Shown: positions 34,734 through 44,764 of the stretch, in pieces
Position numbering within the stretch: the first letter of the stretch is position 1
Layout of the letters: each line of letters starts with the position of its first letter
Source: Bacteroidales bacterium
GTDB lineage: Bacteria; Bacteroidota; Bacteroidia; Bacteroidales; Tenuifilaceae
Length of the DNA stretch: 64,000 bases
Direction of reading: 5' to 3'
NCBI GenBank assembly: GCA_013141385.1
Contig: JABFRB010000001.1
Location: 186,001 to 250,000, forward strand
Made by a program: the position numbers and the translations under genes
Notes under the pieces: generated by a model
What the model saw: only the letters and a program-made list of their open reading frames with translations
Databases searched by the model: none
What the model was told of the DNA's origin: nothing

Positions 34734-35045
34734 ATGAACAATTTACTTTTTGTAACATTACAACAGCAGGCTAATCCATTGACTACTTTTTTACCTTTGG
34801 TACTGATCATAGTAGTCTTCTATTTCTTCATGATTCGCCCACAGATGAAACGCCAAAAAGAGTTGCGAAAATTCCAAGAATCACTTTCAAAAGGTGATAA
34901 AGTGATTATTGCTGGAGGAATATATGGTAAAATTACCGAAGTTAAGGAAGAATACGTTGTTGTAGAAATCGACGAAAATGCAAAGGTAAAGGTTATTAAG
35001 AGCGCTGTTGTTCGTGATTCCTCCGATTTACAGCCACAGAAATAA
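34734..35045 (+). CDS. yajC: Sec translocon accessory subunit YajC
   Basis: The 103-residue protein has one N-terminal membrane helix (about 16-36) ending in the signature FMIRPQMKRQKELRKF, then a small cytoplasmic domain with GDKVIIAGGIYGKI. YajC associates with SecDF and the SecYEG channel. It is 72 bp after the DUF1573 gene and is followed by a terminator hairpin. Confidence 0.95.
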   Translation: MNNLLFVTLQQQANPLTTFLPLVLIIVVFYFFMIRPQMKRQKELRKFQESLSKGDKVIIAGGIYGKITEVKEEYVVVEIDENAKVKVIKSAVVRDSSDLQPQK

Positions 35046-35063
35046 TAAATAATTCATATCTTT

Positions 35064-35109
35064 ACAGAGTTCTGTGCAATGTTTAAATTGCTGGAACTCT
35101 GTTTTGTTT
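35064..35109 (+). terminator. Terminator after yajC
   Basis: An 8-bp stem CAGAGTTC/GAACTCTG (35065-35072 with 35094-35101) followed by TTTTGTTT. A GTG within it has been an apparent start for the next gene, but the hairpin argues against that. Confidence 0.65.
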
Positions 35110-35160
35110 ATTATCAAATTCAAAAAATTGGATTCGTCATTATTACGTCAATTTGGGCAG

Positions 35161-36126
35161 ATGTTTGGAAAGAGCAGGGCAAAGTTCAATCAGCGTCTTG
35201 TAATCTTCCTTTTTTTCTTGATTGTATCCACAATAATCTGGTATTTAAGTAAATTAAGCCACGAGTATTCTACAAATCTTTCTTATCCAATTCGCTACGA
35301 AAGTTTACCCCATGGTAAGGTTTTAGTAGGCGAACCTTTAAGGAAGATGCAATTGAAAGTGAAAGCCTTTGGGTATACGCTTTTAAAATGTAAAATGAGC
35401 GCAGCACTTTCTCCAATTGAACTCGATCTCAATAAGCATTTAAGCCAGTCCTATGAAGGTTCAAAACCAAAGTATTTTATACTAACATACAGAATACGTA
35501 ATAGTGTGGCAAAACAGCTGGGAAGTGATATTCTTTTGGAAGGAATTGAACCCGATACACTTTTTGTAGAACTTGCGGAGATGGTTGAAAAAAAAGTTCC
35601 AGTTCAGCCTTTAATTGAAACGGATTACGAACGGCAATACATGCAAAGTGGTAGTATTACTTATGATCCTGAAAGCATAGTGCTAAGTGGACCAAAGTCA
35701 ATTTTGGATACAATCTCAAAAGTTCAGACGAAATTATTAAAGCTAACAAAACTTAATCAAAAGGTTTCTAAAAAGATTTCCATCCTTCCCATTCATCAGG
35801 TTAGTTTTTCATCTAGAAGCGTTATAGTTAATATCCCTGTTGAGAAATATACTGAACTTTTAGTTCAAGTACCAATTGAGGTTGAAAATCAACCAGATAG
35901 TGTTAAAATGATGTTCATACCCAAAAGCATCAGTGTAAAGTGTAATGTTGCTCTTAGTAAGTATTTCACACTTAAACCAAGGATGTTCAAAGCGGTTGTA
36001 GATTATAACTTAATAAGTAAGTCAATAAACAAAAAATTGAAAGTTAAGTTAATCACAATTCCAGAGTATGTCAATCTGGTGGATTTTGATCCAAAGTATG
36101 TAGAGTTTATAATCGAGAATCGTTGA
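35161..36126 (+). CDS. YbbR-like (CdaR-like) membrane-anchored protein
   Basis: From the ATG at 35161 the protein has 321 residues: a basic N-terminus, one membrane helix (about 12-30, LVIFLFFLIVSTIIWYL) and an extracytoplasmic part with YbbR-type repeats (for example ESIVLSGPKSILDTISKVQTK). In Firmicutes YbbR proteins (CdaR) regulate the diadenylate cyclase CdaA; in Bacteroidota the gene commonly precedes coaE, as here. Its stop overlaps the coaE start by one base (TGATG). Alternative TTG or GTG starts further upstream fall in or near the yajC terminator. Confidence 0.8.
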   Translation: MFGKSRAKFNQRLVIFLFFLIVSTIIWYLSKLSHEYSTNLSYPIRYESLPHGKVLVGEPLRKMQLKVKAFGYTLLKCKMSAALSPIELDLNKHLSQSYEGSKPKYFILTYRIRNSVAKQLGSDILLEGIEPDTLFVELAEMVEKKVPVQPLIETDYERQYMQSGSITYDPESIVLSGPKSILDTISKVQTKLLKLTKLNQKVSKKISILPIHQVSFSSRSVIVNIPVEKYTELLVQVPIEVENQPDSVKMMFIPKSISVKCNVALSKYFTLKPRMFKAVVDYNLISKSINKKLKVKLITIPEYVNLVDFDPKYVEFIIENR

Positions 36127-36713
36127 TGCTTAAATTAGGTATTACCGGTGGAATTGGAAGTGGTAAGACACTGGTTTGTTCTATCATTTCAGCAATGGGT
36201 TACCCAGTTTTTAATGCTGATTCAGTGGCAAGACGGATTGTTGAAGAGGATTCAAAAATCATTTTGTGCATAAAGGAAGTTTTTGGTGATGATATCTATG
36301 TGAATAACTTACTAAATAGAAGAAGAGTTGCTGAACTCGTTTTTTCTAACCCTAATTTACTTGAAACGCTCAATTCTATTGTTCATCCTGCGGTTAAAGA
36401 GTATTTTAATAGTTGGGTATTAAATTATCAATCAAGATCATTAGTAGTAGAAGAAGCAGCTATCCTATTTGAGAGTGGTACTTATAAAAATTTGGATAAA
36501 ATAGTAGTTGTTACTGCACCTCTTGAACTAAGAATTAATAGGGTGAAAGAACGAGATGGTGTGAGTAGAGAGGCTATTTTAAATAGGATTAACAGTCAAT
36601 TTTCTCAAGACGAATTAATAAAAAGAGGTGATTATATTATAGAAAATGATGGGGTTCAATTAATTTTGCCCCAAATTGTAGTTATTATAAATGATTTATT
36701 AAAAGATTCATAG
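36126..36713 (+). CDS. coaE: Dephospho-CoA kinase
   Basis: The 195-residue protein catalyses the last step of coenzyme A synthesis, ATP-dependent phosphorylation of dephospho-CoA. Walker A is [11 protein letters not shown] at the N-terminus, followed by the substrate-binding [10 protein letters not shown] and the lid region [20 protein letters not shown]. The ATG at 36126 overlaps the stop of the YbbR-like gene, so translation is coupled. A cytoplasmic enzyme of normal length. Confidence 0.95.
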   Translation: MLKLGITGGIGSGKTLVCSIISAMGYPVFNADSVARRIVEEDSKIILCIKEVFGDDIYVNNLLNRRRVAELVFSNPNLLETLNSIVHPAVKEYFNSWVLNYQSRSLVVEEAAILFESGTYKNLDKIVVVTAPLELRINRVKERDGVSREAILNRINSQFSQDELIKRGDYIIENDGVQLILPQIVVIINDLLKDS

Positions 36714-36717
36714 TAAG

Positions 36718-37437
36718 ATGGGAAAGTATGGAAAATGGATTACTGGCGGATTAGGTTGGGCAATATTTGGTCCAATAGGCGGTATTCTGGGTTTTGCAAT
36801 CGGTTCTATTTTCGACAGCGCAGAGATTTCAACAAAAGTTTATACTGGTGAATCAAGCCGAAATGGATTTATTGTTAGTCTTTTGGTATTGGTATCAGCG
36901 GTAATGAAGGCTGATGGTAAAGTATTCAAGTCAGAACTCGATTTTGTTAAAAAATACTTTTACGATAATTTTGGTGCTGATGCGGCTCGTGAAGCAATGA
37001 TACTTCTACGCGATATCCTTAAACAACAGGTACCTTTAAAAGATGTTTGTACACAGATTCGTGATAATGTTGACTATTCATCAAGACTTCAGTTAATTCA
37101 TCTTCTTTTTGGTGTAGCTTATGCCGATGGAATTGTAAGTAAAGCAGAGCAGGATGTAATTAGCGATATTTCTGGATTCTTGGGCATTTCGTCACAAGAT
37201 TTTGAATCCATTAAAGCGATGTTTGTTGTTAACATTAATAGCTACTATACAATTCTTGAAGTTGAGCCCACTTCTACAAACGAGGAAATAAAGAAAGCCT
37301 ATCGTAGTATGGCTATAAAACACCATCCAGATAAGGTTGGTTATTTAGGAGAAGATCTTAGGAAGAATGCCGAACAAAAATTTAAAAAGATTAATGAAGC
37401 TTACGAAAAGATAAAAAAGGAGAGAGGATTTAATTAG
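36718..37437 (+). CDS. TerB/DnaJ-domain protein, DjlA-like
   Basis: The 239-residue protein has a Gly-rich hydrophobic N-terminus ([20 protein letters not shown], about 10-29), a TerB-like helical domain (about 50-165, with [22 protein letters not shown] and [17 protein letters not shown]) and a C-terminal J domain (about 175-239) with the HPD tripeptide in [11 protein letters not shown]. This is the DjlA layout: a membrane-associated co-chaperone that stimulates DnaK. It starts 4 bp after coaE and probably ends the operon. Confidence 0.85.
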   Translation: MGKYGKWITGGLGWAIFGPIGGILGFAIGSIFDSAEISTKVYTGESSRNGFIVSLLVLVSAVMKADGKVFKSELDFVKKYFYDNFGADAAREAMILLRDILKQQVPLKDVCTQIRDNVDYSSRLQLIHLLFGVAYADGIVSKAEQDVISDISGFLGISSQDFESIKAMFVVNINSYYTILEVEPTSTNEEIKKAYRSMAIKHHPDKVGYLGEDLRKNAEQKFKKINEAYEKIKKERGFN

Positions 37438-37545
37438 TTGAAGTTGGAAGTTAGAAGACGGAAATCAGAAGGCAAAAGTTAAAAAGCAACGACATTGCAG
37501 ATCAGTCATACCGTAAAACAGTAATTTATTACTTGGAATTTGAAT

Positions 37546-37579
37546 TTTGAATAATGTTAATAGGATTTTATTAACTTTG
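37546..37579 (+). promoter_or_regulatory. Promoter of the DUF5606 gene
   Basis: TTTG at 37546-37549, 22-bp spacer, TAACTTTG at 37572-37579, 27 bp before the start codon. The preceding 37440-37475 stretch is a GAAG-type repeat. Confidence 0.55.
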
Positions 37580-37606
37580 TAACAATAATCGAAGAAATCA
37601 ATTTGT

Positions 37607-38050
37607 ATGGAACTAAAAGACATAATGGCAATTTCGGGGCATTCAGGCCTCTTCAAGTTTATCTCTCAAGGACGCCATGGTATTATTGTAGAATCGTTAT
37701 CCGATGGAAAACGAACAAACATCTCTGCTTCTGCTAAAGTAAGTTCGCTTAGCGATATAGCAATATTTACTAACGATACTGAAGTACCTTTTAAAGAAGT
37801 ACTTAAGAAGATTAAGGATACAGAAAATGGTGCTCAGGCAATTAGCCAAAAATCGGATGATAAGGAGTTAAAGAAATATTTTGAGAAGATTTTACCCGAG
37901 TACGATCGCGAAAGGGTTTATACCAGCGATATTAAAAAAGTGATTACATGGTATAATCAACTTCAAGCACTTAACTTGCTTGATATTCTTGAAAAAGAAG
38001 AAAAACCTGCAGAAGAAAATTCACCTTCTACTGAAGAAGAAATAAAATAA
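37607..38050 (+). CDS. DUF5606 family protein
   Basis: The 147-residue soluble protein matches DUF5606, a Bacteroidota family: MELKDIMAISGHSGLFKF at the N-terminus forms a small barrel-like region, followed by LPEYDRERVYTSDIKKVITWYNQL and an acidic tail (EEKPAEENSPSTEEE). Function is unknown. Own promoter and terminator indicate a monocistronic transcript. Confidence 0.85.
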   Translation: MELKDIMAISGHSGLFKFISQGRHGIIVESLSDGKRTNISASAKVSSLSDIAIFTNDTEVPFKEVLKKIKDTENGAQAISQKSDDKELKKYFEKILPEYDRERVYTSDIKKVITWYNQLQALNLLDILEKEEKPAEENSPSTEEEIK

Positions 38051-38070
38051 TTTGCCAAACAAATTTGTAA

Positions 38071-38100
38071 AGTCGAACCCATCGGTTCGGCTTTTTTTTT
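38071..38100 (+). terminator. Intrinsic terminator after the DUF5606 gene
   Basis: Stem GTCGAACC/GGTTCGGC with one G-T pair, a CATC loop and a T9 run. Confidence 0.9.
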
Positions 38101-38120
38101 AGCATATTAAAATAGCCATT

Positions 38121-39824
38121 ATGAACAGCTCAAAAAATATGACCTTTCTTTCTTCAAATTTTAGTATCACTGATTGGAACTCCATAGAATCCTATTTCAA
38201 TCATCTTAATGAAATGCCTTTGACTACAGAAGATGAGTTAAATAAATTTCTTTTGTATAAATCTGAACTGGAAACGGCTATTGATGAAGATCAAGCTTGG
38301 CGATATATTCATGTAAATATTGACACTAGGGATGAGGGAGCTAAAAAGGCTTTCGAATTTTTTATTGATGAGATTGAACCTAAGGTTGAAAGTTGGTTTA
38401 ACAAAATTGATAAAAAACTTGCAGTTTCTGCTGCTATGAAAGTTTTTGAGAAGAAGCATATTATACCTGCTCGATCACTTAAAAAGAATATCGAAATCTT
38501 TCGTGAGGAAAACCTTTCGATTTTTGCTGAACTTCAGAAAGAGGAGCAAGAATATGGCTCAAATATCTCGGAGATGACCGTAATCATTAATGAGAAGGTT
38601 TATACTTTAAAGCAAGCTACTGAGTTGCTTCAAGAAAATGATAGGAGTTTTAGAGAGCAGGTGTACAAAAATATCCTTGCAAAAAGGGTGGAGAAATCAG
38701 AGAGTTTTAATGAACTCCTTTCGAGCATGCTTCGCAAACGTTATAAGATAGCTGTTAATGCTGGCTATAAGAACTATAGAGATTATCAGCATTACAATCT
38801 TGGTCGTTTTGATTATACAGTGGAAGATATACAGGACTTCCACCAAGCCATTATACTTGAGGTTAACCCACTTGTAGATGATATCATGCAACATCGTAAA
38901 CGTAAACTTGACGTTGATAGGCTAAAACCATGGGATTTGCAGGTTGATATCGAAGGGAAAGCACCTTTACGACCCTTTACAACAACAACAATCCTTAAAG
39001 AGAACGCTAAGGAGTGCTTTAGTTCTATAAGTAGCGATTTTGGAGATATTTTTAGTCTACTAGACAAGGAAAATCTTTTGGATCTTGATTCAAGAATTGG
39101 TAAAGCACCTGGAGGATTTAACTACCCATTACATAAGAGCAATCGCTCGTTTATTTTCATGAATGCAACAGGCAGTATGGATGATTTTGAAACATTGATG
39201 CATGAGGGTGGTCATGCATTCCATGCGCTTTACTGTAAACATTGGCCTTTAATCGATTACAAGAATACACCTGCGGAAGTAGCAGAATTAGCATCTATGT
39301 CGATGGAACTGATTTCGATGGAGCATTGGGAGCAAGTACTTAAAGATACATCTGAACTTAAACGTGCTAAGCGTATGCTTTTGGAGGGAGCAATTATAAT
39401 CCTTCCATGGATTGCTGCCGTTGATAAATTTCAGCATTGGCTTTATACAAACCCTGAACATACTCATCATGAACGTAATCTTGCATGGACAAGAATTTAC
39501 AAAGAATTTTCGAGCCCTATAATCGATTGGGAAGGAGTAGAGGAAGCGTTTGTTTTTTCTTGGCAACGACAGTTGCATATTTTTGAGATGCCATTCTATT
39601 ATATTGAATATGCGTTTGCACAGCTTGGTGCAATTGCAATTTGGAAGCACTATAAGGAAAACCCAGATTTAACCTTAAATCAATACAAGAACTTTATGAA
39701 AAAGGGTTACTCTTTAACTATTCAAGAAATCTACAAAGAAGCGGGTATTGAATTTTCTTTTTCAAAGGAATATCTAGGTGAACTTATAGGATTTATTAAG
39801 AAGGAGTTGGATAGGCTTTACTAA
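38121..39824 (+). CDS. M3-family oligoendopeptidase (PepF-like)
   Basis: The 567-residue zinc metallopeptidase has the gluzincin motif HEGGH (H361, E362, H365) in MHEGGHAFHALY and the downstream glutamate in the AEVAELASMSMELI helix. The long helical N-terminal half is typical of M3 oligopeptidases, which cut peptides of roughly 5-20 residues in the cytoplasm. No signal peptide. Monocistronic, with a repeat element after it. Confidence 0.9.
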   Translation: MNSSKNMTFLSSNFSITDWNSIESYFNHLNEMPLTTEDELNKFLLYKSELETAIDEDQAWRYIHVNIDTRDEGAKKAFEFFIDEIEPKVESWFNKIDKKLAVSAAMKVFEKKHIIPARSLKKNIEIFREENLSIFAELQKEEQEYGSNISEMTVIINEKVYTLKQATELLQENDRSFREQVYKNILAKRVEKSESFNELLSSMLRKRYKIAVNAGYKNYRDYQHYNLGRFDYTVEDIQDFHQAIILEVNPLVDDIMQHRKRKLDVDRLKPWDLQVDIEGKAPLRPFTTTTILKENAKECFSSISSDFGDIFSLLDKENLLDLDSRIGKAPGGFNYPLHKSNRSFIFMNATGSMDDFETLMHEGGHAFHALYCKHWPLIDYKNTPAEVAELASMSMELISMEHWEQVLKDTSELKRAKRMLLEGAIIILPWIAAVDKFQHWLYTNPEHTHHERNLAWTRIYKEFSSPIIDWEGVEEAFVFSWQRQLHIFEMPFYYIEYAFAQLGAIAIWKHYKENPDLTLNQYKNFMKKGYSLTIQEIYKEAGIEFSFSKEYLGELIGFIKKELDRLY

Positions 39825-39847
39825 AATTATTTGATTTTCAGCACAAC

Positions 39848-39985
39848 AATAGATTGTTGCTTTGTCATGCTGAACGAAGCGAAGTGTCTAGTCTTTAGAT
39901 AATTAGATCCTTTGCTTCGCTCAGAACCGAGCTTGCGAGTTCGGCGGAGCCAATGACACCTTACATCGAGCTGACGTTAATTAAT
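39848..39985. repeat. Dispersed repeat (GAACGAAGCGAAG type), copy 1
   Basis: The element contains complementary pieces AAGCGAAG/GCTTCGCT and a second hairpin GAACCGAGC...GAGTTCGGC. A diverged copy lies at 50115-50225, sharing GATTGTT, the GATAATTA-ATCCTT core and the end TTAATTAA. It fills the gap between convergent pepF-like and mntP genes. Confidence 0.65.
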
Positions 39986-40012
39986 ACAGTGGGTATAATC
40001 TGCATAGATCCT

Positions 40013-40570
40013 CTATAGATAGTAATGTTCAATAACTATCTTTATTCCAATTGCTATAAGAATTATTCCCCCAATTATTTCCATTTTTTGCCCAAAGTGA
40101 GAACCCGTTCTTTTACCGAAAAGTATACCCAACATAGATGCAATAAATGTAACTGAACCAATAATTATAACAGCCAGAAACATATTTACTTCAATAATCG
40201 CAAAGCTAATGCCTACAGCCAAAGCATCAATACTTGTAGCCAGAGCCATACTGATTATTACCTTTATGTCTAAAGGATCAATGTTTTTATCATCGCTATT
40301 TTTCTGGCTTTCCAGAAGCATTTTAACTCCTAGTATGGTAAGAATGCCAAGAGCCACCCAGTGGTCGAAGGGCTCTATCCAATTTCTAATAGTAATTCCA
40401 CCTAGCCAACCAAAAACCGGCATTATTGCTTGAAAAATTGCTAGAAAAAAAGCAATACGAACAGCTTGCCAGAATACAATTTCTTTTCGAATAAGACCAC
40501 TTGAAACAGATACTGCGAAAGTATCAAAACAAAGACCAATTGCAAGGAGAAACAGTGTGATTAAGTCCAT
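40013..40570 (-). CDS. mntP: Manganese efflux pump MntP
   Basis: The 185-residue membrane protein has two repeats of three helices. The signature GLCFDTFAVSVSSGL in helix 1 and ATSIDALAVGISFAI in helix 4 carry the paired aspartates of the MntP family, which exports Mn2+ from the cytoplasm. I choose the ATG at 40570 over a TTG five codons upstream. It lies 45 bp after the stop of the large histidine kinase on the same strand; no yybP-ykoY type riboswitch is visible in that short gap. Confidence 0.9.
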   Translation of the reverse strand: MDLITLFLLAIGLCFDTFAVSVSSGLIRKEIVFWQAVRIAFFLAIFQAIMPVFGWLGGITIRNWIEPFDHWVALGILTILGVKMLLESQKNSDDKNIDPLDIKVIISMALATSIDALAVGISFAIIEVNMFLAVIIIGSVTFIASMLGILFGKRTGSHFGQKMEIIGGIILIAIGIKIVIEHYYL

Positions 40571-40615
40571 AATTATTTTTTTCAAAAATAATATAAACTT
40601 AATAACTAATCGCAG

Positions 40616-43600
40616 TTAGGCATGTTGAGTTAATGGTAAAAAAATAGTAAAGGTGGAACCCTTGTCAGGTTTCGATTCAATAAGTATTTTTCCGCCATTC
40701 TTCTCAATTAATCTTTTAACTAGTTTTAAGCCAAGACCGGTCCCCTGTTCATTATTTGTTCCTAAAGTAGTAAAATTTTGACTACCGTCAAGAAGCCTAC
40801 CAATTATATCTTTGGGGATACCCATGCCAGAATCAATAAATTTAAGAACAGCATTTGCCCCATCACGGAATCCGAGGATTTGAATTTTACCCTCGTTAGG
40901 CGTAAACTTAATAGCATTAGAAATCAAATTTCTGAATATTGTCTGGATCATATAAGAATCTGCGTATGCAGATAATTCGTCTTCAATATCATTTTTAATA
41001 GTAATTTTTTTTAATGATGACATTCCCGAAAGTAAAACCAACGAATAATCAGCTATAGGTTTTAGATGAATTACTTCAGGCTTAAAGGATATTTGTCTTT
41101 GACTTTTCGCCCATTCAAGCAAATTTTCGAGCAAATTATATGTTTCCTGTGTAGAGTCTTTTAGTGATAAAATTAGATCATTGCGGCTATGATTATCCAA
41201 ACTATCATTATTCTCAGCAATAAATGTTATCATTTGATTCAATGAACCGATGGGGCCTCTTAAGTCGTGAGCTATAATTGAGAAAAGTTGATCTTTTAAA
41301 GAATTGGCTTCCTGAAATGCTACTTCAGCCTTTTTAACATCAGTGATATCAGCAATCGTAATAACAATTTCAGATACTTCAATTGAGTTATCAGCATTAA
41401 AACCAACATTTAAAAGTAGATATCGATTTTCCCCTGAATTGATTAGAATGGGAACTTCGATACTTTCATCATGTTTAATCCCTTTTTTGGAATCTTCAAT
41501 GGTTTTTTCAATGAACGCTCTTTTTTCATTAGAAATTAATTCCATGAAATTTTTAATATTGAATGGTCCTTGAGTTTTCTTCCAGCCAAGCAATGGGTAG
41601 GCTACTTCGTTTAAGGTAATGTAATTATAGGCAAGTTTCCAACTTAAACTCCCAAGATTTGCAATTTGTTGTGCCCTCCGAAGTGTTGCTCTATTTTCTA
41701 GGAGTTCTTTCTCTATTTGTTTTCGGGATGAGATATCCTCAATAAGTTTTATGAAATGGGTAATATTACCTTGTGGGTTAAAAATTGCTTTAACAGCAAC
41801 CTTGCAAAAGATGGTTGAATTATCTTTTCGGATAAATCTTTTTTCAATGCTATAACCATCTGTTTTGTGAACAATTACATCGTTGTATAGTTTCAATTCT
41901 GTTAAAAAATCATCGGGATGGGTAATTTCATCCCAAGTTTTTTGTTTTAGCTCTTCGGCAGAGTATCCAAGTATAATACACAGTTTATTATTAAATGATT
42001 TCCATTCTTTTTTTTGGTTGATCTCTGCCATCCCGATAAGATCTGATTCAAAGAATAACCTATACTGTAATTCTCGTTCTGCTAAACTTCTTTCTGCAAT
42101 CTTTCTTTTGGTAATGTCTTGTGATATAATAAATATGAGTGGTTTGTTGGAGGCAAAGAATTTTACAAAAATTCCTTCTGCAAAGAATTCTTCTCCTTTT
42201 TTATTTTTATGAATTCTTGTTTGAACTCTGTGAGAACCTTTTCTAAAAGCATTCTCAATAGCAGAATAGGTATCTTCAACCTCAGCTGTGATCAAAGAAT
42301 ATGGTTGTCCTATTATTTCATCCCGTGTATAACCATACCTGTTTTCAAAGGCTTTATTAACATCAATAAATGTTTTATTATCAGGGTTTATTACGCTAAC
42401 GGCATCAATATTTGACTCAAAAAGTGCCTTGTATTTTTGTTCTCTTTCATGGCTTTGATTTTCAGCCTCTTTACGTTTTGTTATGTCTAAAGATAATCCT
42501 ATAACTTTACAAATTTCCCCTTTTTCCTCGAAAGATCTCCCGTGTACTAGGACATAATTTATTAAGCCATTTGGCATATTATGCCTTAATTCTATTTCAA
42601 AATTTAATGGAGTATTTTTTAATTTATTAAAAAGCAAATTGAAAGAATTAAGATCATCTGAGAAGATATATTTTTTATACTCACTTAGGGTGCTAGGAGG
42701 TGAACTAGGATTGTACCCAATTACTCTATAACCTGATTTCGACCACTTTATTTCTTCAGTTTCAGTATTAAGTTCCCAACTTGTAATATTGGCTATTTCT
42801 TGTGATTCTTCAAGTAAATTGCGACTTTCAGTTAGTTCTTTTTCAATAATTCCTCGATGGTCAATTTCTTGGAAAAGCTTAAGATTTAATTCTCGGAAAC
42901 TATTTGTTTGTAATTGTATTTCCTCCTCAATACCATGATAGGTTTTTTTTAGCGATTCAAAAGCTAAACGTTTTTCGTTAACAACAACCCCTAAAACGAG
43001 AGAAATAAAAAAAAAGAATAGTATAAAGTAATGAATATTTGAAGCATTCAAGTAGGGATCTGGTGAAAAAAATATACCACTATTTTTACTTGCATTATAG
43101 ATTGTGAATAGGTAGAAGATGAGTAAACTTAATGTTAAGTCACTAATATTTTTTCGAAAAGCAACAATGAATATTGATGGAAATACTAGAAAATAAATTG
43201 GAAATGAGTAAGGTGGATTGATCACCTTAAGTACTTCAAGAATACTAGGACCAATTAAAACAATAAGGAATAACAAAAACTCCCATGAAAATTGGAGATT
43301 TTTAAGTGTAATCTTTTTGTTTTTGTTGAGAAATGAAATAAAAAAGGGTGTTAACGATAATATGGACAATGTAATACTTAACCAAGTCAGATGTAATAAT
43401 TTGATATAAGTTATGGTTGAATTTATAGCACTCGAATTATAGAGTATAAATGAAAGTATTATTGCTTGCGGTAATGAAGATAAAAGGGCAAAGGTGAAAA
43501 ATCGTTTTAGTCCGTTATTCTTCTCAATTAAAAAAGCAGCACCGTTATTAGTATTTAGAGATTTATAAAATATCAGCAAGGTTAAGCACTCAGATAAAAT

Positions 43601-43882
43601 GTAAAGAATTGAGTAACCCGGTGTAAGATGTAATACAGGAATTGTTGAAAAAATGCTAATGAATTGCCAGAAAACTGCACCTAAAAAGAAACCAACTATC
43701 GATTTTACTCCCCTAGTAATCATCACTCCTGCCATTAAACCTGTTGTAAGGGCACAGTAAAAAGGTAATGATGATTTATTAACTGCAAGAGTACTAATAA
43801 TCGATGCAAAAATAAATAGTAAAGCTATAAAGAAATACTCTTTAATTGATGAAATGCTAAGCCATTCACTTTTAACGTTCAT
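40616..43882 (-). CDS. MASE1-PAS sensor histidine kinase
   Basis: The 1088-residue protein has an N-terminal MASE1-like integral membrane sensor (about 1-305, eight or so helices), a coiled-coil linker (about 305-360), four PAS/PAC units (roughly 360-480, 480-605, 605-730, 730-850; signatures such as GYTRDEIIGQPYSL and IKLIEDISSRKQIE), then HisKA with the phosphorylated histidine in AHDLRGP (near 874) and an HATPase with FRNLISNAIKF (N box), DSGMGIP (G1) and GTGLGLKLV (G2). There is no receiver domain. It is divergent from a single-domain response regulator across 255 bp, a likely partner. The ligand is unknown. Confidence 0.9.
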   Translation of the reverse strand: MNVKSEWLSISSIKEYFFIALLFIFASIISTLAVNKSSLPFYCALTTGLMAGVMITRGVKSIVGFFLGAVFWQFISIFSTIPVLHLTPGYSILYILSECLTLLIFYKSLNTNNGAAFLIEKNNGLKRFFTFALLSSLPQAIILSFILYNSSAINSTITYIKLLHLTWLSITLSILSLTPFFISFLNKNKKITLKNLQFSWEFLLFLIVLIGPSILEVLKVINPPYSFPIYFLVFPSIFIVAFRKNISDLTLSLLIFYLFTIYNASKNSGIFFSPDPYLNASNIHYFILFFFFISLVLGVVVNEKRLAFESLKKTYHGIEEEIQLQTNSFRELNLKLFQEIDHRGIIEKELTESRNLLEESQEIANITSWELNTETEEIKWSKSGYRVIGYNPSSPPSTLSEYKKYIFSDDLNSFNLLFNKLKNTPLNFEIELRHNMPNGLINYVLVHGRSFEEKGEICKVIGLSLDITKRKEAENQSHEREQKYKALFESNIDAVSVINPDNKTFIDVNKAFENRYGYTRDEIIGQPYSLITAEVEDTYSAIENAFRKGSHRVQTRIHKNKKGEEFFAEGIFVKFFASNKPLIFIISQDITKRKIAERSLAERELQYRLFFESDLIGMAEINQKKEWKSFNNKLCIILGYSAEELKQKTWDEITHPDDFLTELKLYNDVIVHKTDGYSIEKRFIRKDNSTIFCKVAVKAIFNPQGNITHFIKLIEDISSRKQIEKELLENRATLRRAQQIANLGSLSWKLAYNYITLNEVAYPLLGWKKTQGPFNIKNFMELISNEKRAFIEKTIEDSKKGIKHDESIEVPILINSGENRYLLLNVGFNADNSIEVSEIVITIADITDVKKAEVAFQEANSLKDQLFSIIAHDLRGPIGSLNQMITFIAENNDSLDNHSRNDLILSLKDSTQETYNLLENLLEWAKSQRQISFKPEVIHLKPIADYSLVLLSGMSSLKKITIKNDIEDELSAYADSYMIQTIFRNLISNAIKFTPNEGKIQILGFRDGANAVLKFIDSGMGIPKDIIGRLLDGSQNFTTLGTNNEQGTGLGLKLVKRLIEKNGGKILIESKPDKGSTFTIFLPLTQHA

Positions 43883-44072
43883 GGTGTTGTATTATTATTT
43901 TATAAATAAACATATCTATATGACTTTTGTTTTTAACGTGATAAAAGTTAAACAATTCGTAATATATTCGCTTTGCTAAGTTTTAGAAATCAGTGACATG
44001 AAACGTTAAGTAATTTATATCAAATTAAAGCGGAAGTCAAATTTAAATTTATTTTGAGTAGTAAAATATAAA

Positions 44073-44089
44073 ATCAATAGGATATTGAT
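44073..44089 (+). promoter_or_regulatory. 17-bp palindrome before the response regulator gene
   Basis: ATCAATA-GGA-TATTGAT is a perfect 7-3-7 inverted repeat 49 bp before the start codon, in the region shared with the histidine kinase gene. It may be a regulator site. No -7 consensus box is evident nearby. Confidence 0.3.
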
Positions 44090-44137
44090 TGCCAATTGAT
44101 TTTTTTATTCTAATTTCAGTGCCTATATATTATCATT

Positions 44138-44572
44138 ATGTCGGGTAATAATAATTATAACTGGAAGGACAAACTTTTTTTAATTGTTGAGGATGATCCT
44201 GCAAGTTCAATGCTTTTAGAGATTATACTTTCCAAAACTGGTGCAAAGTTACTTTTCGCAGAAAGTGGCGAGATGTCAATAGAAATAGTAAAGATGACCA
44301 GAGGTATTGATATCATCTTAATGGATATTAAAATGAAAGGTATTAGTGGATTTCAGGCTACCACTTTTATTAAGCAGATTGCCCCAGATATACCAATTAT
44401 TGCTCAAACAGCCTGTGTTGTTTATGGGGACAAGGAGCGTTGTTTTGAATCGGGTTGTTCTGGGTATATTCCTAAACCAATAAATTACGAGGTGCTTTTA
44501 GAAACAATCAATAATCACCTAAATAAGGTTACTACAAAAGAAGTTACAAAAGATCAGCTCTATTCAAATTGA
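44138..44572 (+). CDS. Single-domain response regulator
   Basis: The 144-residue protein is a lone receiver domain: acidic pair D19/D20, phospho-acceptor D63 (LMDIKM), T91 (QTACVV) and K113 (IPKPIN). There is no output domain; the 14-residue N-terminal and 20-residue C-terminal extensions are short. Like other CheY-type proteins it must act by protein contact, either on another phosphorelay member or a target not in the window. Divergent pairing with the MASE1-PAS kinase suggests that kinase phosphorylates it. Confidence 0.9.
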   Translation: MSGNNNYNWKDKLFLIVEDDPASSMLLEIILSKTGAKLLFAESGEMSIEIVKMTRGIDIILMDIKMKGISGFQATTFIKQIAPDIPIIAQTACVVYGDKERCFESGCSGYIPKPINYEVLLETINNHLNKVTTKEVTKDQLYSN

Positions 44573-44764
44573 TTTATAAAGTTCACCTTACTATTATTGT
44601 ACAGACCTTTTGTTTAAATAACAATATTTATTCATTTGTTATTATTTGGATTTGGAATGTATAGAGAACCTCCTCGTTTTTTAGCTAAATTAATGTGTAC
44701 TCTGTTAGTATAAAGCAAATAGTATTTTACTGAGTTATAAAGATACGTAATCAGATATAAGCGA

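Noticed and set aside
35074-35160. GTG-started N-terminal extension of the YbbR-like protein
   Set aside because: The GTG is inside the yajC terminator hairpin, and the extension lacks a signal or conserved pattern; the ATG at 35161 precedes the membrane helix directly.
40571-40615. Mn-sensing (yybP-ykoY) riboswitch before mntP
   Set aside because: The gap to the upstream gene is only 45 bp, too short for that riboswitch, and shows no matching structure.
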